Shown here: positions 12,116-23,378 of the stretch, piece by piece | Numbering within the stretch: the stretch's first letter is position 1 | Layout: each line of letters opens with the position of its first letter | DNA from: Chinchilla lanigera | Taxonomy: Eukaryota > Chordata > Mammalia > Rodentia > Chinchillidae | Direction of reading: 5' to 3' | NCBI RefSeq assembly: GCF_000276665.1 | Contig: NW_004955473.1 | Location: 2,691,833 to 2,755,832 of the forward strand | DNA: 64,000 nucleotides | Made by a program: the position numbers and the translations under genes | The notes under the pieces: generated by a model | Seen by the model: the letters and a program-made list of their open reading frames with translations, nothing else | What the model was told of the DNA's origin: nothing | Database searches by the model: none

Positions 12116-13354
12116 CATCACTTCCAAGTGCACGTAAGTTAGGTGTATGGTTATTATTAATACTGATTCCTTGCATTTCCACGGTACTTGTTGGATTAAA
12201 AAAGCATTCTCCACCACTATATTTGAAGTTGAAGTGGAGAGGGAAGAGTAACTAAGGAGTTTAGACCTATAGCAGATACATCCCTATTTAGGAGGTCCCC
12301 AAGTAATGAGGAACTAACTTTTTTGGTTATAACACCTAGAAATCTAGGTTTGTGTCTCTATAGCAGTGTGAGCCTGGCCAGGCTGTGGGAAGCAGTACCT
12401 CCCATGAAATCCCAGCGGTTGGATGAAGGATTCCAGAAGGGTGTGGTTGAACATGATTAAATGCCAGTCAAATTCATAGGAAAGCTAAACTGTAGAAAAG
12501 AAGCTTATTCAGGTAGATGATGAGGCTTCCATGAGTATTTTTCATACTTTGTACAATCATGATGTCTCAGCAAGTGAAAGAAGCTGCTTGTAAAATTACA
12601 GTGATTCTTTATCTTTCACAGAAGAAAACAGCTCAGTAAATAATGTCAGTGGTGATTTTCTCTGGGCAATAGGATTACACCTTTATGATGTTTTTGCAAG
12701 CAATATTGTTTTGTATAATGAGAAAAATACAACAAAGGCATAAAATTGCTTCTCTGAAGCCTGAGGTGCAAGAGCTATGGCTGGGCTAGCTGGAGGCAGG
12801 ATTGGAACGGGGAGGTTGGAATCTTACGGGTCCCAAAGGAGATAGGAAAATAAACCCAGAAGAATGAAATGATGTCAGTGGGTGCTCCCAAAGCATTGGG
12901 ATGTGAAGGGAGACACTGAAGCTCCCTTCCAGAGATTTCTGACGGCAAAGACTAACAATAGGGACCCAAGCTTTCTGTTAACTCAAGGGCAACTTGGGTG
13001 GGGGGAGCACGGGAAGTGCCAAGACAAGAAAGGGCTTGGCTTTTCCCTAAGACCTAGATGGCAAAAAGATTCACCTGCCAATGGAGGGTAAATGATCCAG
13101 GACAGTTAATGGCTCCGAGGCCTGCAATGGAAGAGGTGCCAACTTGAAAGGAGGAAGGGGAACATAATGAGCAACCAGTGCCTGAAGCAGGCTGTCTAGC
13201 ACTATAATCTTGTGCCAAGCTAATTCTGTAAACTGAGATCACGTATCTACAATTTACATACCCTGCATATAGTTTCTACCCTAAGCTTTCTTTAAGCCAT
13301 GGCAAAAATTAATTGTATTCTTGAAAATGATGCCTGAGCAGCAGTTACTTTGGA
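12116..13354. other. Intergenic, nothing recognised
   Basis: This is unremarkable non-coding sequence. Short frames such as 12,882-13,091 have no recognisable family and no context. Confidence 0.5.
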
Positions 13355-13447
13355 GGGGCTGGGGATGTAGCTCAGTGGTACGGCATTTGTCTAACATGTG
13401 TGAGGCCCTGGGTTTTGTCCCCAAGCACTGCAAACAAACAAAAAACC
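13355..13447 (+). mobile_element. ID-type SINE
   Basis: The head GGGGCTGGGGATGTAGCTCA carries a good A box (TAGCTCAGTGG). A B-box-like region (gggttttgtcc) and a short A/C-rich tail follow. It belongs to an older ID subfamily with 'gaggccctggg' instead of the 'aaggtcgtgag' of the young copies. Confidence 0.8.
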
Positions 13448-13839
13448 AGTAACTTTGGAGAGATCAATATAGAATTAAAGTAAATGTTCTGAATCGCATT
13501 GCCATGGTCCTTGGAGAAGATCCCCCACCCCTTCATTTTGAGCCTTGGGACTGGAGAAGTATTATTCGAGCAGTGTACACTTATTGAGCAGTTAGTGTTT
13601 GGAAAGATGAATATTTTTAGTGGACTGTCTCACTTATTTTTCTATGAGTTAGATACTGCTGTGCTGCCCAACTTTATGAATGAAGGAATGAAGGAATGGA
13701 GGCGTAGCTCGAGAAGGGCAGTGTTAGGATCCTCTGACGCTGAAACCCACATTTCCTCTAAAACAGTACCCTGCTTTTTCAGTACTGCAAATATCCTAAA
13801 GCAAGTAACAATAGCCATAAAATGCTAAAATTAGTAATA

Positions 13840-14405
13840 CCTAGGGTAGGGTTACAAAGAAAAATGATATGGTCATACTACAGTGACAGGAATGTGAATT
13901 GGTGTGACCTTTCTGAAGGACAACTTGGCAATACTTGCTAGGAGAATTTTAGGTGCAAGTACTTTTCGTTTCTACTATATGACTAGAAATTCCCCCTAAA
14001 GATTAACTGCCAATGACATATGCACAAGAAGTTCAGTACAAATAACTAGAAGCAACCATTGTGCTTCAGTGGAGAGTGGGCTAACTAGATCATGGCACAA
14101 GCATGGGGAAAGATGAAGGAAATCTATATTTTATGAAATGGAAAACCTTTGAAGGTATAGTAAGTGAAAACAAGGTGTAGAATAGTGTGTGTAGCATGAT
14201 TGCTTTTTATACTAATTATAAACAGAAGGTGAGTTGACAGATATAATGGAACATAAATAATGTTTTTCCCTTGAAAGGAAACACAAAAAAACTTTCTAAC
14301 AATAGATAGCTTTGGAAAGGGTAATTGAATTATTATTATTGTGTATTGGATATGTTTTAAATTTTGTTTTCTTATGTTCTCTACTTTTTAAAAACATTTA
14401 ACACT
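13840..14405 (+). mobile_element. L1M/HAL1-type LINE 3' remnant
   Basis: The general pattern of an old L1 3' end is present: 'gtcatactacagtgacagga', 'cttggcaatac', 'ggaacataaataatg', and a T-rich end 'tttaaattttgttttcttat'. It is strongly diverged and the assignment is tentative. Confidence 0.4.
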
Positions 14406-14439
14406 TCATTAAATCTTTTGAATAAAAGCCAAATAACGA

Positions 14440-14660
14440 GTATGGGTTGGGGATGCGCAGAGGACTGCGTTAAGCACTTTACTTGTACTAGCTCATTACA
14501 TTCTCACCTGTAAAAGGGAGATAAAGCTTTATCTCCCTTTTACAGGTGAGAAGTTAGAGAAGCTCCGACCTGTGAAATCACTTAATTGAGGTCACACAGC
14601 TACAAGGCAGGGGGACCGCAGTTTCAGTGTGCTCTTGTGCATTTCAGAGCCCTAATGCTC
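14440..14660 (-). mobile_element. MIR SINE carrying a rearranged middle
   Basis: This MIR copy reads in reverse: 'gttaagcactttacttg', 'ctcattacattctcacc', 'ctcccttttacaggtgagaa', 'gaggtcacacagctacaagg'. Where MIR normally has its 'acaaccctatgaggtag' segment, the sequence is replaced by an inverted copy of its own neighbour, producing a palindrome at 14,501-14,552. Confidence 0.7.
14501..14552. repeat. Perfect 52-bp palindrome
   Basis: Two 26-base arms are exact reverse complements with no spacer. The left arm begins TTCTCACCTGTAAAAGGGAG and the right arm ends CTCCCTTTTACAGGTGAGAA; the centre is AAGCTT. The symmetry stops at both outer edges (A at 14,500 and G at 14,553 do not pair). It could extrude as a hairpin in single-stranded DNA. 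Confidence 0.95.
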
Positions 14661-16609
14661 AGCTGCCAGGCCACACTCTTCTAATTGGTCCTTATGCCCT
14701 CATTGCCTAATGAGAGTACATTGGGAAACAACTGCAGTTCAGAGATAATATATGGAAATACTTTTCTAAGGATAGAGATGTTTGGAGAGAATGGGCAGAA
14801 ACAGAGAGTTTCAAAAAATTAGGCCGACCTGTCCACAGACTGCTACACAGCCAGGAGTTACTTTTTATGAAGTAATGATCAACAACTTTCTTTTTTCCTC
14901 CTTTAAAAAACTAGAAAGCTTTATTTACTCTCTCTTTTCCCAATAATACCTGATTGTTGTTTAAAAACTAAAATGATTTGGAGAAAAGAAAGTCCTTTTT
15001 AATCCCCTCACTCATGGTTAACAACTTTGTTTCAGATTTGAATCGCTGGTTACAACTGCGCTGTGTACGCATTCTACATAAATGCAAGCATTTTTGTTCT
15101 TGGCCATCTTTTCTTATGTGCACTTACAAATCTACTTTTCTCTTCTGCATTGTGTCCCATTTTGTGAATATCATAGGTATAGTTTTAAAAATCATTGATT
15201 TTTTTTTTACTTTCAACTGTTTGCTTTCCCAATCAATGTGGTAATCAATACCTTTCCGAAGAAAGTTTTGAAGTCCCTTCAGATTGAGTGTGACATTGTT
15301 CCACCCCAAAACATGGCCAGCACACTCAGAGATATTCAAGTTGCCAACAGAGGGCATGACTTCAAAAGGACTGGCCTGTTTTGGCGGGTTAGTGAAGAAA
15401 CAGAGACCGTGATTGTTTGTCGCTGGTTAGATCAGAAGATGAATTTTCAGACTCAGTTCCAAGCACGGATAGTGGAGAGCAGGGAATTCCACCAGACAGA
15501 CTGGAGACAGGGAGATGAACAGCACAGCTCCAAATCCGGCAACAGAACATGCAGAAGAAGCCCTGAACTAAGGGGAAATGCAGAACAAGAGACCAAAGCT
15601 CTTCCAGCAGAGGGCAGTGTCTCAGACATCGGGCAGGACCCATGCTAGCTGCGGCCAAGAGCTGGGGACTTCTCAGGAGAGGTCACACCAGTTTAAAGCT
15701 GAGCAGAAATTGAACTAACTGTCCTTTGAATACTGTGACACTGCGGAATAATGCAGAGAGTGGGCATTCACTCGACCGTGACTCGCCTGTTTTCTAATAT
15801 TTAATAATTTGAATTGGGTAATACATCTCTGTTCATACATTTTGGCCATTAGGGCTTGCAAGTAAATAAATTTGGGGTCAATTTAACCAGGCTGACCACC
15901 TGGAAGGTTGCTGGGTGTACTTGAATCAAAGAGGGAGTGACATGCCTAAAATATAGCCTGGTCTTCTGGCCACCGGGCCCTGTGGATCAGACACAGAGTT
16001 GACAAATAGAAAGTTAGCGGAGGGAAAGATATGTAAGAAGTAACAATTTTATCTAAAAATAGAAACAGTGTTTAACACTAATTTGCTTTTGAGTCTCAAA
16101 GGCTACAAAAGATGGCCTTTAAAATAAAACTTTAAAGTGGAACAGCCAACCGTGAAAGCATGCAGATAATCAAAGATTAAATGAAATCAATCCACAGGGC
16201 TGAAACAATTACAATCAACCTTTCCCTGAATATTGGCTACCTTTTCTGCTGTGTAGTGCCTGGAATCAAATAGGGATAAAACTGGGTGTCATAAAATCGA
16301 TTTCTAATGTCTCTGCCCCTCAACAGCCTTGTGATTTTTTTAAGAGCAGTGACTTTGGAATTTGCTGGTGGAGTCAAGGCAGATAGGCCACATAATAAAA
16401 GTACAGTGTGAGTTTAATTGTCAGGCATGGTTCAGTAAAACACATCTCATTGGCAATCAGAACCAAAGTCAAGTCGAAGGGTAGTTTGTATGCATTTCTC
16501 AGAAAAACATCAAGTGGAAAAAATACCAGCCAAGAGAATAAACGCCCTGAGCTGATTTATTTTCCCCTCAACTTCTAGTCCGGGGATATTCCCTTTGAGT
16601 TTCTTAAGA
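14661..16609. other. Region upstream of RAP2C, no gene recognised
   Basis: No repeat is clear here. The longest frame (15,238-15,648, plus, 136 codons) has no domain I recognise. Divergent non-coding transcripts from the RAP2C CpG island could lie on the minus strand here, as is common for CpG-island promoters, but nothing in the sequence proves one. Confidence 0.4.
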
Positions 16610-16872
16610 TTGCCAGATCTATTAGCCCGCTGTCCTGCACCGGCCAGGGAGGGGATCGAGTCCTCTGACCCAGCTGGTGGAGGCCAAGCAGCAGAGGTGG
16701 TTCCTCGGCTTAGGGGTTGGACACCAGCTGCAGCGGGCGGGGAAATACGGAGGCTGGAGGTTCTCCGAGGGTCCCTTTTCCACGGCCACGGGCAAGACCC
16801 GAAACCGTCCCAGCCGCCTCGCAAGCTCAGCAGGGCGCGGCCCTAGCGCCACCCGGTTCGCCCCAAAGAGGT

Positions 16873-16894
16873 GGGACTTTCCCCACCGGAAGTG
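16873..16894 (+). promoter_or_regulatory. Adjacent kappaB-like and ETS-like sites
   Basis: GGGACTTTCC (16,873-16,882) is a canonical NF-kappaB type site. CCGGAAGTG (16,886-16,894) is a strong ETS/GABP type site, common in CpG-island promoters. They are 3 bases apart and lie upstream of the gap. These are motif matches only; occupancy is unknown. Confidence 0.45.
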
Positions 16895-17128
16895 ATCCCG
16901 TCCAGTCTTGGGGAACTGGGGCACCTCAGCCAGTGTGTCAGGGAAACCCTTCCGGGTGTACGCTGGGGGGGTGGGGGGTGGGTGAAAAAAAAAGAGGTGG
17001 GTTCGGCTAGAGTCCCTGCGGCCGCCGCCGGCCGGCCCCCGCCCCTTCCCGCTCGGCGAGCAGGAGCGCTGGGGAGGACGCAGCGCCGAGCAGCCCGCGG
17101 GTGGCCATGGCCTTGGCGTGACAGAGCC

Positions 17129-17574
17129 NNNNNNNNNNNNNNNNNNNNNNNNNNNNNNNNNNNNNNNNNNNNNNNNNNNNNNNNNNNNNNNNNNNNNNNN
17201 NNNNNNNNNNNNNNNNNNNNNNNNNNNNNNNNNNNNNNNNNNNNNNNNNNNNNNNNNNNNNNNNNNNNNNNNNNNNNNNNNNNNNNNNNNNNNNNNNNNN
17301 NNNNNNNNNNNNNNNNNNNNNNNNNNNNNNNNNNNNNNNNNNNNNNNNNNNNNNNNNNNNNNNNNNNNNNNNNNNNNNNNNNNNNNNNNNNNNNNNNNNN
17401 NNNNNNNNNNNNNNNNNNNNNNNNNNNNNNNNNNNNNNNNNNNNNNNNNNNNNNNNNNNNNNNNNNNNNNNNNNNNNNNNNNNNNNNNNNNNNNNNNNNN
17501 NNNNNNNNNNNNNNNNNNNNNNNNNNNNNNNNNNNNNNNNNNNNNNNNNNNNNNNNNNNNNNNNNNNNNNNNNN
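17129..17574. other. Assembly gap (446 N)
   Basis: A run of N sits in the middle of the CpG island. GC-rich flanks suggest sequencing dropout. Open frames that cross it are artefacts of the N run. The RAP2C transcription start and 5' UTR may be hidden here. Confidence 0.99.
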
Positions 17575-17824
17575 CCCCACGCCCCCTGCCTGGGCTTCGG
17601 TTCCTATAGGAAGGGCCTTACCGTCCCTTCCCCACCCACCCCGACACTTCGCTCTTTCCCCTCCCCGCCCATAACTTCCTCTTCTTCCCCGGCCGGCCCT
17701 GCTGCTCTGCACTCTCCTCCCCAGTTCGCAGATTTCCGCCCACCTTCCGCCTTGCCTAGCCGCAGCGCAGCTAGCGGGGTGTTATTTTCGCCCCCTCTGG
17801 TAGGAGTTGCTGAAGGTGAGACTC

Positions 17825-18097
17825 ATGAGGGAATACAAGGTAGTGGTGTTAGGGAGCGGAGGGGTTGGCAAATCTGCCCTGACTGTGCAGTTTGTCACCG
17901 GGACTTTCATTGAGAAATATGACCCCACCATTGAAGACTTCTACCGCAAAGAGATCGAAGTGGACTCTTCCCCCTCCGTGCTGGAAATTCTGGACACCGC
18001 AGGAACTGAGCAGTTTGCCTCCATGAGAGACCTCTACATCAAAAACGGCCAAGGTTTCATCCTGGTTTATAGTCTGGTTAATCAACAGTCTTTCCAG
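17825..18097 (+). CDS. RAP2C: RAP2C coding exon 1 (residues 1-91)
   Basis: This exon encodes the N-terminal half of Rap2c, a Ras-family GTPase that cycles between GDP and GTP on membranes and acts through Rap2 effectors such as TNIK/MINK kinases. Residues 10-17 form the P-loop (GSGGVGKS). The effector loop YDPTIEDFY spans residues 32-40, with the Rap2-type Phe39 in place of the Ser of Rap1. DTAGTEQ (57-63) has the Rap-family Thr61 in place of Ras Gln61. The start is the ATG at 17,825: an in-frame TAG lies at 17,801-17,803, and [10 protein letters not shown] is the conserved Rap2 N-terminus. The exon ends after codon 91 at CAG|GTAACC. The two exons together give 183 residues, the normal family length, with no breaks. 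Confidence 0.97.
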
Positions 18098-20552
18098 GTA
18101 ACCAAACTAAGTCTTGTAATTTGTTAGGAGGGGGTGTGGTGATCCTACTTCTGATTTGCTTGAACCGCGCGTTAATGACTGTGTTTTGCTTTTGAAAGTT
18201 AGACATGGCACATTTTTTAGGTTGCGCATGGAAAAGTATTGGGTTGTTTCTATTGAGGGGACTAAAGCAGCAAGCGCCAACAAATATTTTAAAGTCGTAT
18301 TTAAGGAAAAGAAAAGTGAAAACGAAATAGGTCAGTCGCGCAAATGTAGCCTGGAACGTAACCTTGTGAAGTTGCTTATTCAATTCAACAAGTATTGATT
18401 AACCTACTCAACAAAACAGCATTTAACAGATAATCTCGGGTAAATAGAACACTCTGAAAGGAAAATTATTGGGAGCTCATTATCTCTTGTATAGATAAGA
18501 CCAGTGTCTGCGTCCCCTCTCCCTCCCCCTCTCTTTTCTCTCCCAAGTTTCTCAGCTACAATTGTAAATCTTGGTGCTGCAAGATGAACTGGAGACCTGC
18601 CTTCCAGGCATTTTACTGACTAACTTGGGGCTTGTAGTAGAAAGGGGAGTTTCTCAATGAAAAGACTGGTGCCTGGAATTAATAACCAACAAAAATCAAA
18701 ACTGATTCCCCTGTTCTGCAGTTGATCCAAATTGTTTCTGGTGTCATCACCTATATTTCATAGAAAATATGTGGGTTTGGAAACACTGAGCGAGTGTACC
18801 CTGACAGTGTGACCATAGTGGATCTGGTCCAGTTTCTTTGGAAAATCTGTCCTGTCCTTTACTGGGAGACAGACTAAAGGTTTAATGTTATTTTAAGAGA
18901 TGCAATAAACGCTGCTATTCCTTGAAAATAAATAACCTTATATTGACCCATTATATTGACCTCCATTGATTTAGGAAATGGATATTTTTTTCTGCATTTA
19001 AAAGTATGCACTTAATGTTGCTTACCTGAGAGATCTTAAGTGCTTTAGCCAATGAAATGTGCTAATTTCACATTCTTTAATATTTTGAGTTAAAGTACTA
19101 TGGTAAAATTTTCCAGTAACTTTATATAGCAACCTCAAAGATTGTTTTTTAAGGTACTAAGTTTTGAGAAAGCAAATCAAAGCTAACAAGACCAAACTAA
19201 AGTTCATTTTATGTATAGGCTTAAATTCGAAAGCAAAATGTCATAAAAGCATTTTTCCACAGAAACCACCAAAGTACTGACGGTGATATTTGACAGACAT
19301 TTTCTAAGGATCCTAAGGGATTTGTTCTTCTATCAGCTGACTCTCTTGAGGCTGGGAGTCTTTTGGAGGGTGTTTCATAAGATTTCCATTATATCCACTT
19401 CTGTTATGAACATAGAGGGATAAAACTATCGCATTATTTCAACAGATTTAGACTCATTTGAGCCCACGTGCAGTAAGTTTGGATTCTCAGCTGAACTTGT
19501 GTTTCAATAAGGACAATCATAAAAGCAGCTTAACCTAGAAGACTGAATTGACACGTGATCAAACCAAATTTTGCAAAAATCAAACTACTGTATATTTCTT
19601 ATAAGTTCTCATGGGCCCTTGTTTTTCATATGTTTGCCACAACTATTCAAGTTAAATACAGATTTTATATTTAAGGAAAATCTTAAATTATTAAAAAACC
19701 CACAAAATTGTAATGCTAGGATTAATTCTGTAATGTTGCCTTAAGTTGGTACTTTTTCCCCTCCCAAAATGAATGCTACTGAAGAATTGCTAAGGTTCTT
19801 ATCTTTTGTGATTACTTAAAAAATGTAATACATGAGGGGAATAAGTCAATTAGAAAAAACAAACATAGAGGCAAGTATGACTTCCCACCCAGACTCCTCT
19901 TGTATTATCCTTCCTGATAGGTGATTTGCTACTATAATTTTTAGTGTATTTTAAAGTGTTTAATTTTATGGAGATAAAGACATACTTTTCAATTTTAAAT
20001 GAAAAATTTAAGTGTGTATTAATCTGTTTTTAAAGCTAGTCTTCTAAATCTTATAAAGTGTTTTTTTATACCCACCTAAAACACTTTCTCTCGGGCTCTC
20101 TTGCTAAATGGCCAGGAATGCATAGATGCTGCAATCCTGTGCTTGGATAACAGGTGTTACAAGGAACAATGACAAACAGGCAGGTTTAGGATGATGGCCA
20201 AAAGTCCTTATGTACGAATATATTAATCATATTTTGGAACTTGATTTTTTTAACGAGTGTAGACTAAGGGTGGGGAAAGTGATCATATGAGTTTTAAGGT
20301 TAGTGGGCAGCCTATGTTTTATAATTCTGACACAAAACCAGCAGGTAGAGCTTGTGGAAATTATCCAGTTCCTTCTTCACTGGAAAAAATAATAATGATC
20401 TGTTCTTTATTTGGGTGTGTGATTGTGGATTCGGCTTTATATAATCACTAAGGGATGACTTTTTGTCATCCCTTTTTGTAATATTGTTATACTTCTGCTG
20501 TGGTTATGCAAACACATAATTTTTTTCTTTCTCTTTGTGATTATTTGAATAG
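18098..20552 (+). other. RAP2C: RAP2C intron between coding exons (2,455 bp)
   Basis: The intron is phase 0, with a GTAACC donor and a TTTGAATAG acceptor preceded by a T-rich tract. I see no SINE or LINE insertions in it, in contrast to the next intron. A short hairpin (arms 20,450-20,459 and 20,465-20,474, loop TTTTT) lies about 80 bases before the acceptor. Confidence 0.9.
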
Positions 20553-20831
20553 GATATCAAGCCGATGAGAGATCAGATTGTCAGAGTGAAGAGATATGAA
20601 AAAGTCCCACTAATCCTAGTGGGAAACAAAGTGGATCTGGAACCAGAAAGAGAGGTTATGTCTTCAGAAGGCAGAGCTCTGGCTCAAGAATGGGGGTGTC
20701 CTTTCATGGAGACATCAGCAAAAAGTAAATCAATGGTAGATGAACTTTTTGCTGAGATCGTCAGGCAAATGAACTATTCATCCCTGCCCGAGAAGCAAGA
20801 TCAGTGTTGTACAACATGTGTTGTCCAGTAA
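20553..20831 (+). CDS. RAP2C: RAP2C coding exon 2 (residues 92-183 and stop)
   Basis: This exon starts in phase 0 with [19 protein letters not shown], directly after the acceptor AG at 20,551-20,552. It carries the nucleotide-specificity motifs NKVD (residues 116-119) and SAK (146-148). The C-terminus contains paired cysteines (176-177), which are palmitoylated in Rap2 proteins, and a CAAX box CVVQ (180-183). The final Gln predicts prenylation, probably farnesylation, for membrane attachment. The tail ending CCTTCVVQ separates RAP2C from its paralogues RAP2A and RAP2B as I know them, so the paralogue call is firm. The stop TAA is at 20,829-20,831. No frameshift or missing motif is seen. Confidence 0.97.
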   Translation, partial: DIKPMRDQIVRVKRYEKVPLILVGNKVDLEPEREVMSSEGRALAQEWGCPFMETSAKSKSMVDELFAEIVRQMNYSSLPEKQDQCCTTCVVQ

Positions 20832-20865
20832 AAAAGATAACCTCAATCATGGCCATACCGAGCAG
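20832..20865 (+). other. RAP2C: Start of RAP2C 3' UTR, ending at a likely splice donor
   Basis: After the stop there are 34 untranslated bases, then GAGCAG|GTTAGT, a good match to the donor consensus. A matching acceptor is at 29,149. If used, the 3' UTR is split. If unused, a short UTR could instead end after AATAAA at 21,138-21,143 or 21,560-21,565. Confidence 0.6.
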
Positions 20866-21155
20866 GTTAGTTGTTGATGGGAACTGTGATAAGTCACGTA
20901 GTGTTTTGTTTTTGATCAATTTTGGCAAAAAGCTGGTTAATATTCATATGTATGTTGCTACTATAAGTTTATGTTTATAATATTTTCCTCAGCATAAAAT
21001 AGTCAACATTCAATGCTGAATATATAAAAAATGTGCATAAACAAAACAAAGGTAAGAAACTGCGTACATTCTCATCACCAATTTTTTTAAGTGACTTACC
21101 ATCATTTTTTCTTCTTTACTAATAATATTTTGGGGGGAATAAAAACATAATACAC

Positions 21156-21203
21156 GGTTCCTGGTACCGGAGAAAAACCAAAAAAAAAAAAAAAAAAAAA
21201 ACA
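21156..21203 (+). mobile_element. 5'-truncated young ID SINE with 15-bp TSD
   Basis: Only the 3' end (GGTTCCTGGTACCGGAGAAA) and a long A tail are present. The flanks AAAAACATAATACAC at 21,141-21,155 and 21,204-21,218 are identical, so this is a complete insertion event of a truncated copy, not a later deletion. Confidence 0.9.
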
Positions 21204-22724
21204 AAAAACATAATACACATTTTCTTCATTTTTGCTGAGCATCCAAAATGCACAGGAAAACACTGAAAAATTTCAGAAGATGTTTAGTTTTTAATTTTTT
21301 CCCTAGGCTTTTATGCCTTTATATATCCTTGGCAAGAGAGTTGCTATAATTGAAATCACCAGTTTACTAATCACCCAAGTGCTTGATTTAACGGGATGAT
21401 TATTTAATCAAGTTCATCTGTACCTTGCACTGAAGGGAATTGAGTGACCTCTGATAATAACAAATTACAATGCCATAATGTACCTTGACTTCATTATGAA
21501 TATATCATCCACATGAGAAGCTGATTAAATCACCTGTGATGTGTTAAACTATCCCAATTAATAAACAATGGATTAATAATAAACCTTCTATTGTTAACTT
21601 AGTTTTTTAAAGGATAAGTTTTGAAAAAGTAAGGTTATATAAAATTTACTGAGCATTTAAACTGAGATTATTTTATTTATATCATGATCCTTTAGATTGT
21701 AACTGAGCAAATAGTCTCACTTAGTAACACTTACATAATAAGATAAAACAACCAATATTGTGGATGGCTGCGAAACCACAACAAATGCCAGAATAGCTTG
21801 ACAATATCTGGAGTGAAATTGATCTTTCTGAGCCCAGGCTGACCTCGAGTCTAGGAGGCAGAGTTGCAAATGGCAACAGGCATTTCAGATCGCAGAGATG
21901 ATTCCTAATCAAAGGTCCAGCTTATACTTGCTCCCTGGAGAAAAGACAAACCTTCCCTAATTTATCTTTTCAGACAAGGTCTCCTGTCAGGTAGTGTTAT
22001 CTTTGAAAACGAAAGATGAAAACAATGCTTTATTCAAAATGCTTTTACTCATCCTTTAGCGTGCTAGCATATGATGAAAACTCATTTTTTTTATGTGTAG
22101 CTGCGTATATTATTTTATGAAGTTACTCTTCAGACTTTCGCTATAGGTCAGCTTGTTTAGTTGATATTGTTGCACTTGCAACATAGTTGTTTGAGGAGGG
22201 GGCAGGCCTATGTAGGTGATTGAGTTTCGTATTCTTGCTTCTGTAATCTCCCTTTGTGAATTGTAAACCAGGTTCAGGTTTGAACAAGTTGCATGCAATT
22301 TCTTGCATCTTTATCATGATGTTGTTTTTTTCTGACACTTTTAAATGGGCAGTTGACTTCAATATATACTGTTTGTTTTAGTTTTATCGTCTTTATGAAA
22401 ATTAACCAAATTCCACAAAACGTTCCCAGTTTTCTTTCTCTCATTAGTGTACACTGTAGTAGGAAGTCAAACGAATAAAATTAGCTTCATACATATAGAG
22501 GCCAACTGTCACTTTCGTTGGCAAATGGATAATTTCTAAAACTATTTTTAGGCTTTTTTGTTTGACATTATTTCTGAGTTCATTTTATTTTGCAGCTTTT
22601 TGTGATCTGAATTATTTTGTAAGTCATTTTGGGTAGTCTGTAGATATGCATATATAGTTTTTCTTATATCTCAAGTATAGTTTTTTTATATTTCATTTTT
22701 TATTGATTATTATAGTGAAAACCA

Positions 22725-22859
22725 GGCTGGCCATGGTGGTGTGGGCTGTAATCCCACATACTCAGGAGGCTGAAGCAGGAGGATTACCGGTTTGAGGCTA
22801 GCCTGAGCAATGTAGTGAGAACACATCTGCAAAAGCGAAACAAACCCTCCAAAAAAATG
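22725..22859 (+). mobile_element. B1-like (7SL-derived) SINE
   Basis: Typical 7SL-derived text: GGCTGGCCATGGTGGTGTGG, 'gtaatcccacatactcagga', 'ggaggctgaagcaggaggat', 'gagcaatgtagtgag', then a C/A-rich tail. This is a monomeric, diverged copy. Confidence 0.8.
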
Positions 22860-23196
22860 CCAACTAAAAATTAGAAATCAGTAACATTAGTTACTCATAT
22901 TTATGGTCATGATGAAATACCCATGTGGTTTTTTGCTTGGTCTTTTTGTGTAAGCAGAGTACATGAGTGAAGGTGTGGATCTTGAAATGAAATACCTAAT
23001 GAGCTGAATTTTGAAACTATTGAAGTGCACTTCCTAATCAGGATCTTTTAGAACAAAGTACAGTACATTAGATAAAGGGTTTTTTTCTGACATCAAATAA
23101 GATTGAAATAAGATGTCTGGGAATCTGTAATCTGAGGCTAATAAAGTTTGTGGTTGTCCTTGCCTCAATATTTACCTAAAAAAAATAAGCAATGAT

Positions 23197-23378
23197 CCAG
23201 ACATAGGGGCACCTGTAATCCCAGCACTCTGAGAGGCTGAGTTAGGAAGATTGCAAGTTTGAACCCAGCCTGGATAACAACTTAGGGAGACCCTGTCTCA
23301 AATTTTTTTTAAAAAACGTTGGGGTATAGGTTAGTGTAAAGGCCCTGCATTCTACCCGCACTAGCACACACACACAAA
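23197..23378 (+). mobile_element. B1-ID composite SINE
   Basis: A 7SL-derived B1 part ('cacctgtaatcccagcactc' to 'gaccctgtctcaaa') is followed by an A/T linker and a decayed ID part ('gttggggtataggttagtg', 'gtaaaggccctgcattc'). B1 plus ID dimers are known from several non-murid rodents. Confidence 0.75.

Larger units (their letters stand above)
16610..18070. promoter_or_regulatory. RAP2C: RAP2C CpG-island promoter region
   Basis: GC content and CpG density rise sharply from about 16,610, stay high to the assembly gap at 17,129 and resume after it into the first coding exon. No TATA box is placed convincingly, as expected for a CpG-island promoter of a broadly expressed GTPase gene. The transcription start cannot be set because 446 bases are missing in the middle. 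Upstream non-coding exon sequence most likely lies between about 16,950 and 17,800. Confidence 0.8.

Noticed and set aside
15238..15648. 136-codon plus-strand frame upstream of RAP2C
   Set aside because: No recognisable domain, no promoter or splice context of its own, and a second frame on the opposite strand of similar quality. It could be tested by conservation, but I cannot support a gene.
16843..17712. Large open frames on both strands across 16,843-17,712
   Set aside because: They run through the N gap, which reads as open; GC-rich CpG-island sequence also produces long chance frames.
17807..17824. In-frame extension of RAP2C to a TTG at 17,807
   Set aside because: The conserved Rap2 N-terminus starts at the ATG at 17,825, and an in-frame TAG lies at 17,801.
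18078..18398. Frames 18,078-18,383 (minus) and 18,156-18,398 (plus) next to RAP2C exon 1
   Set aside because: They lie in or overlap the intron, show no family resemblance and are probably chance frames.
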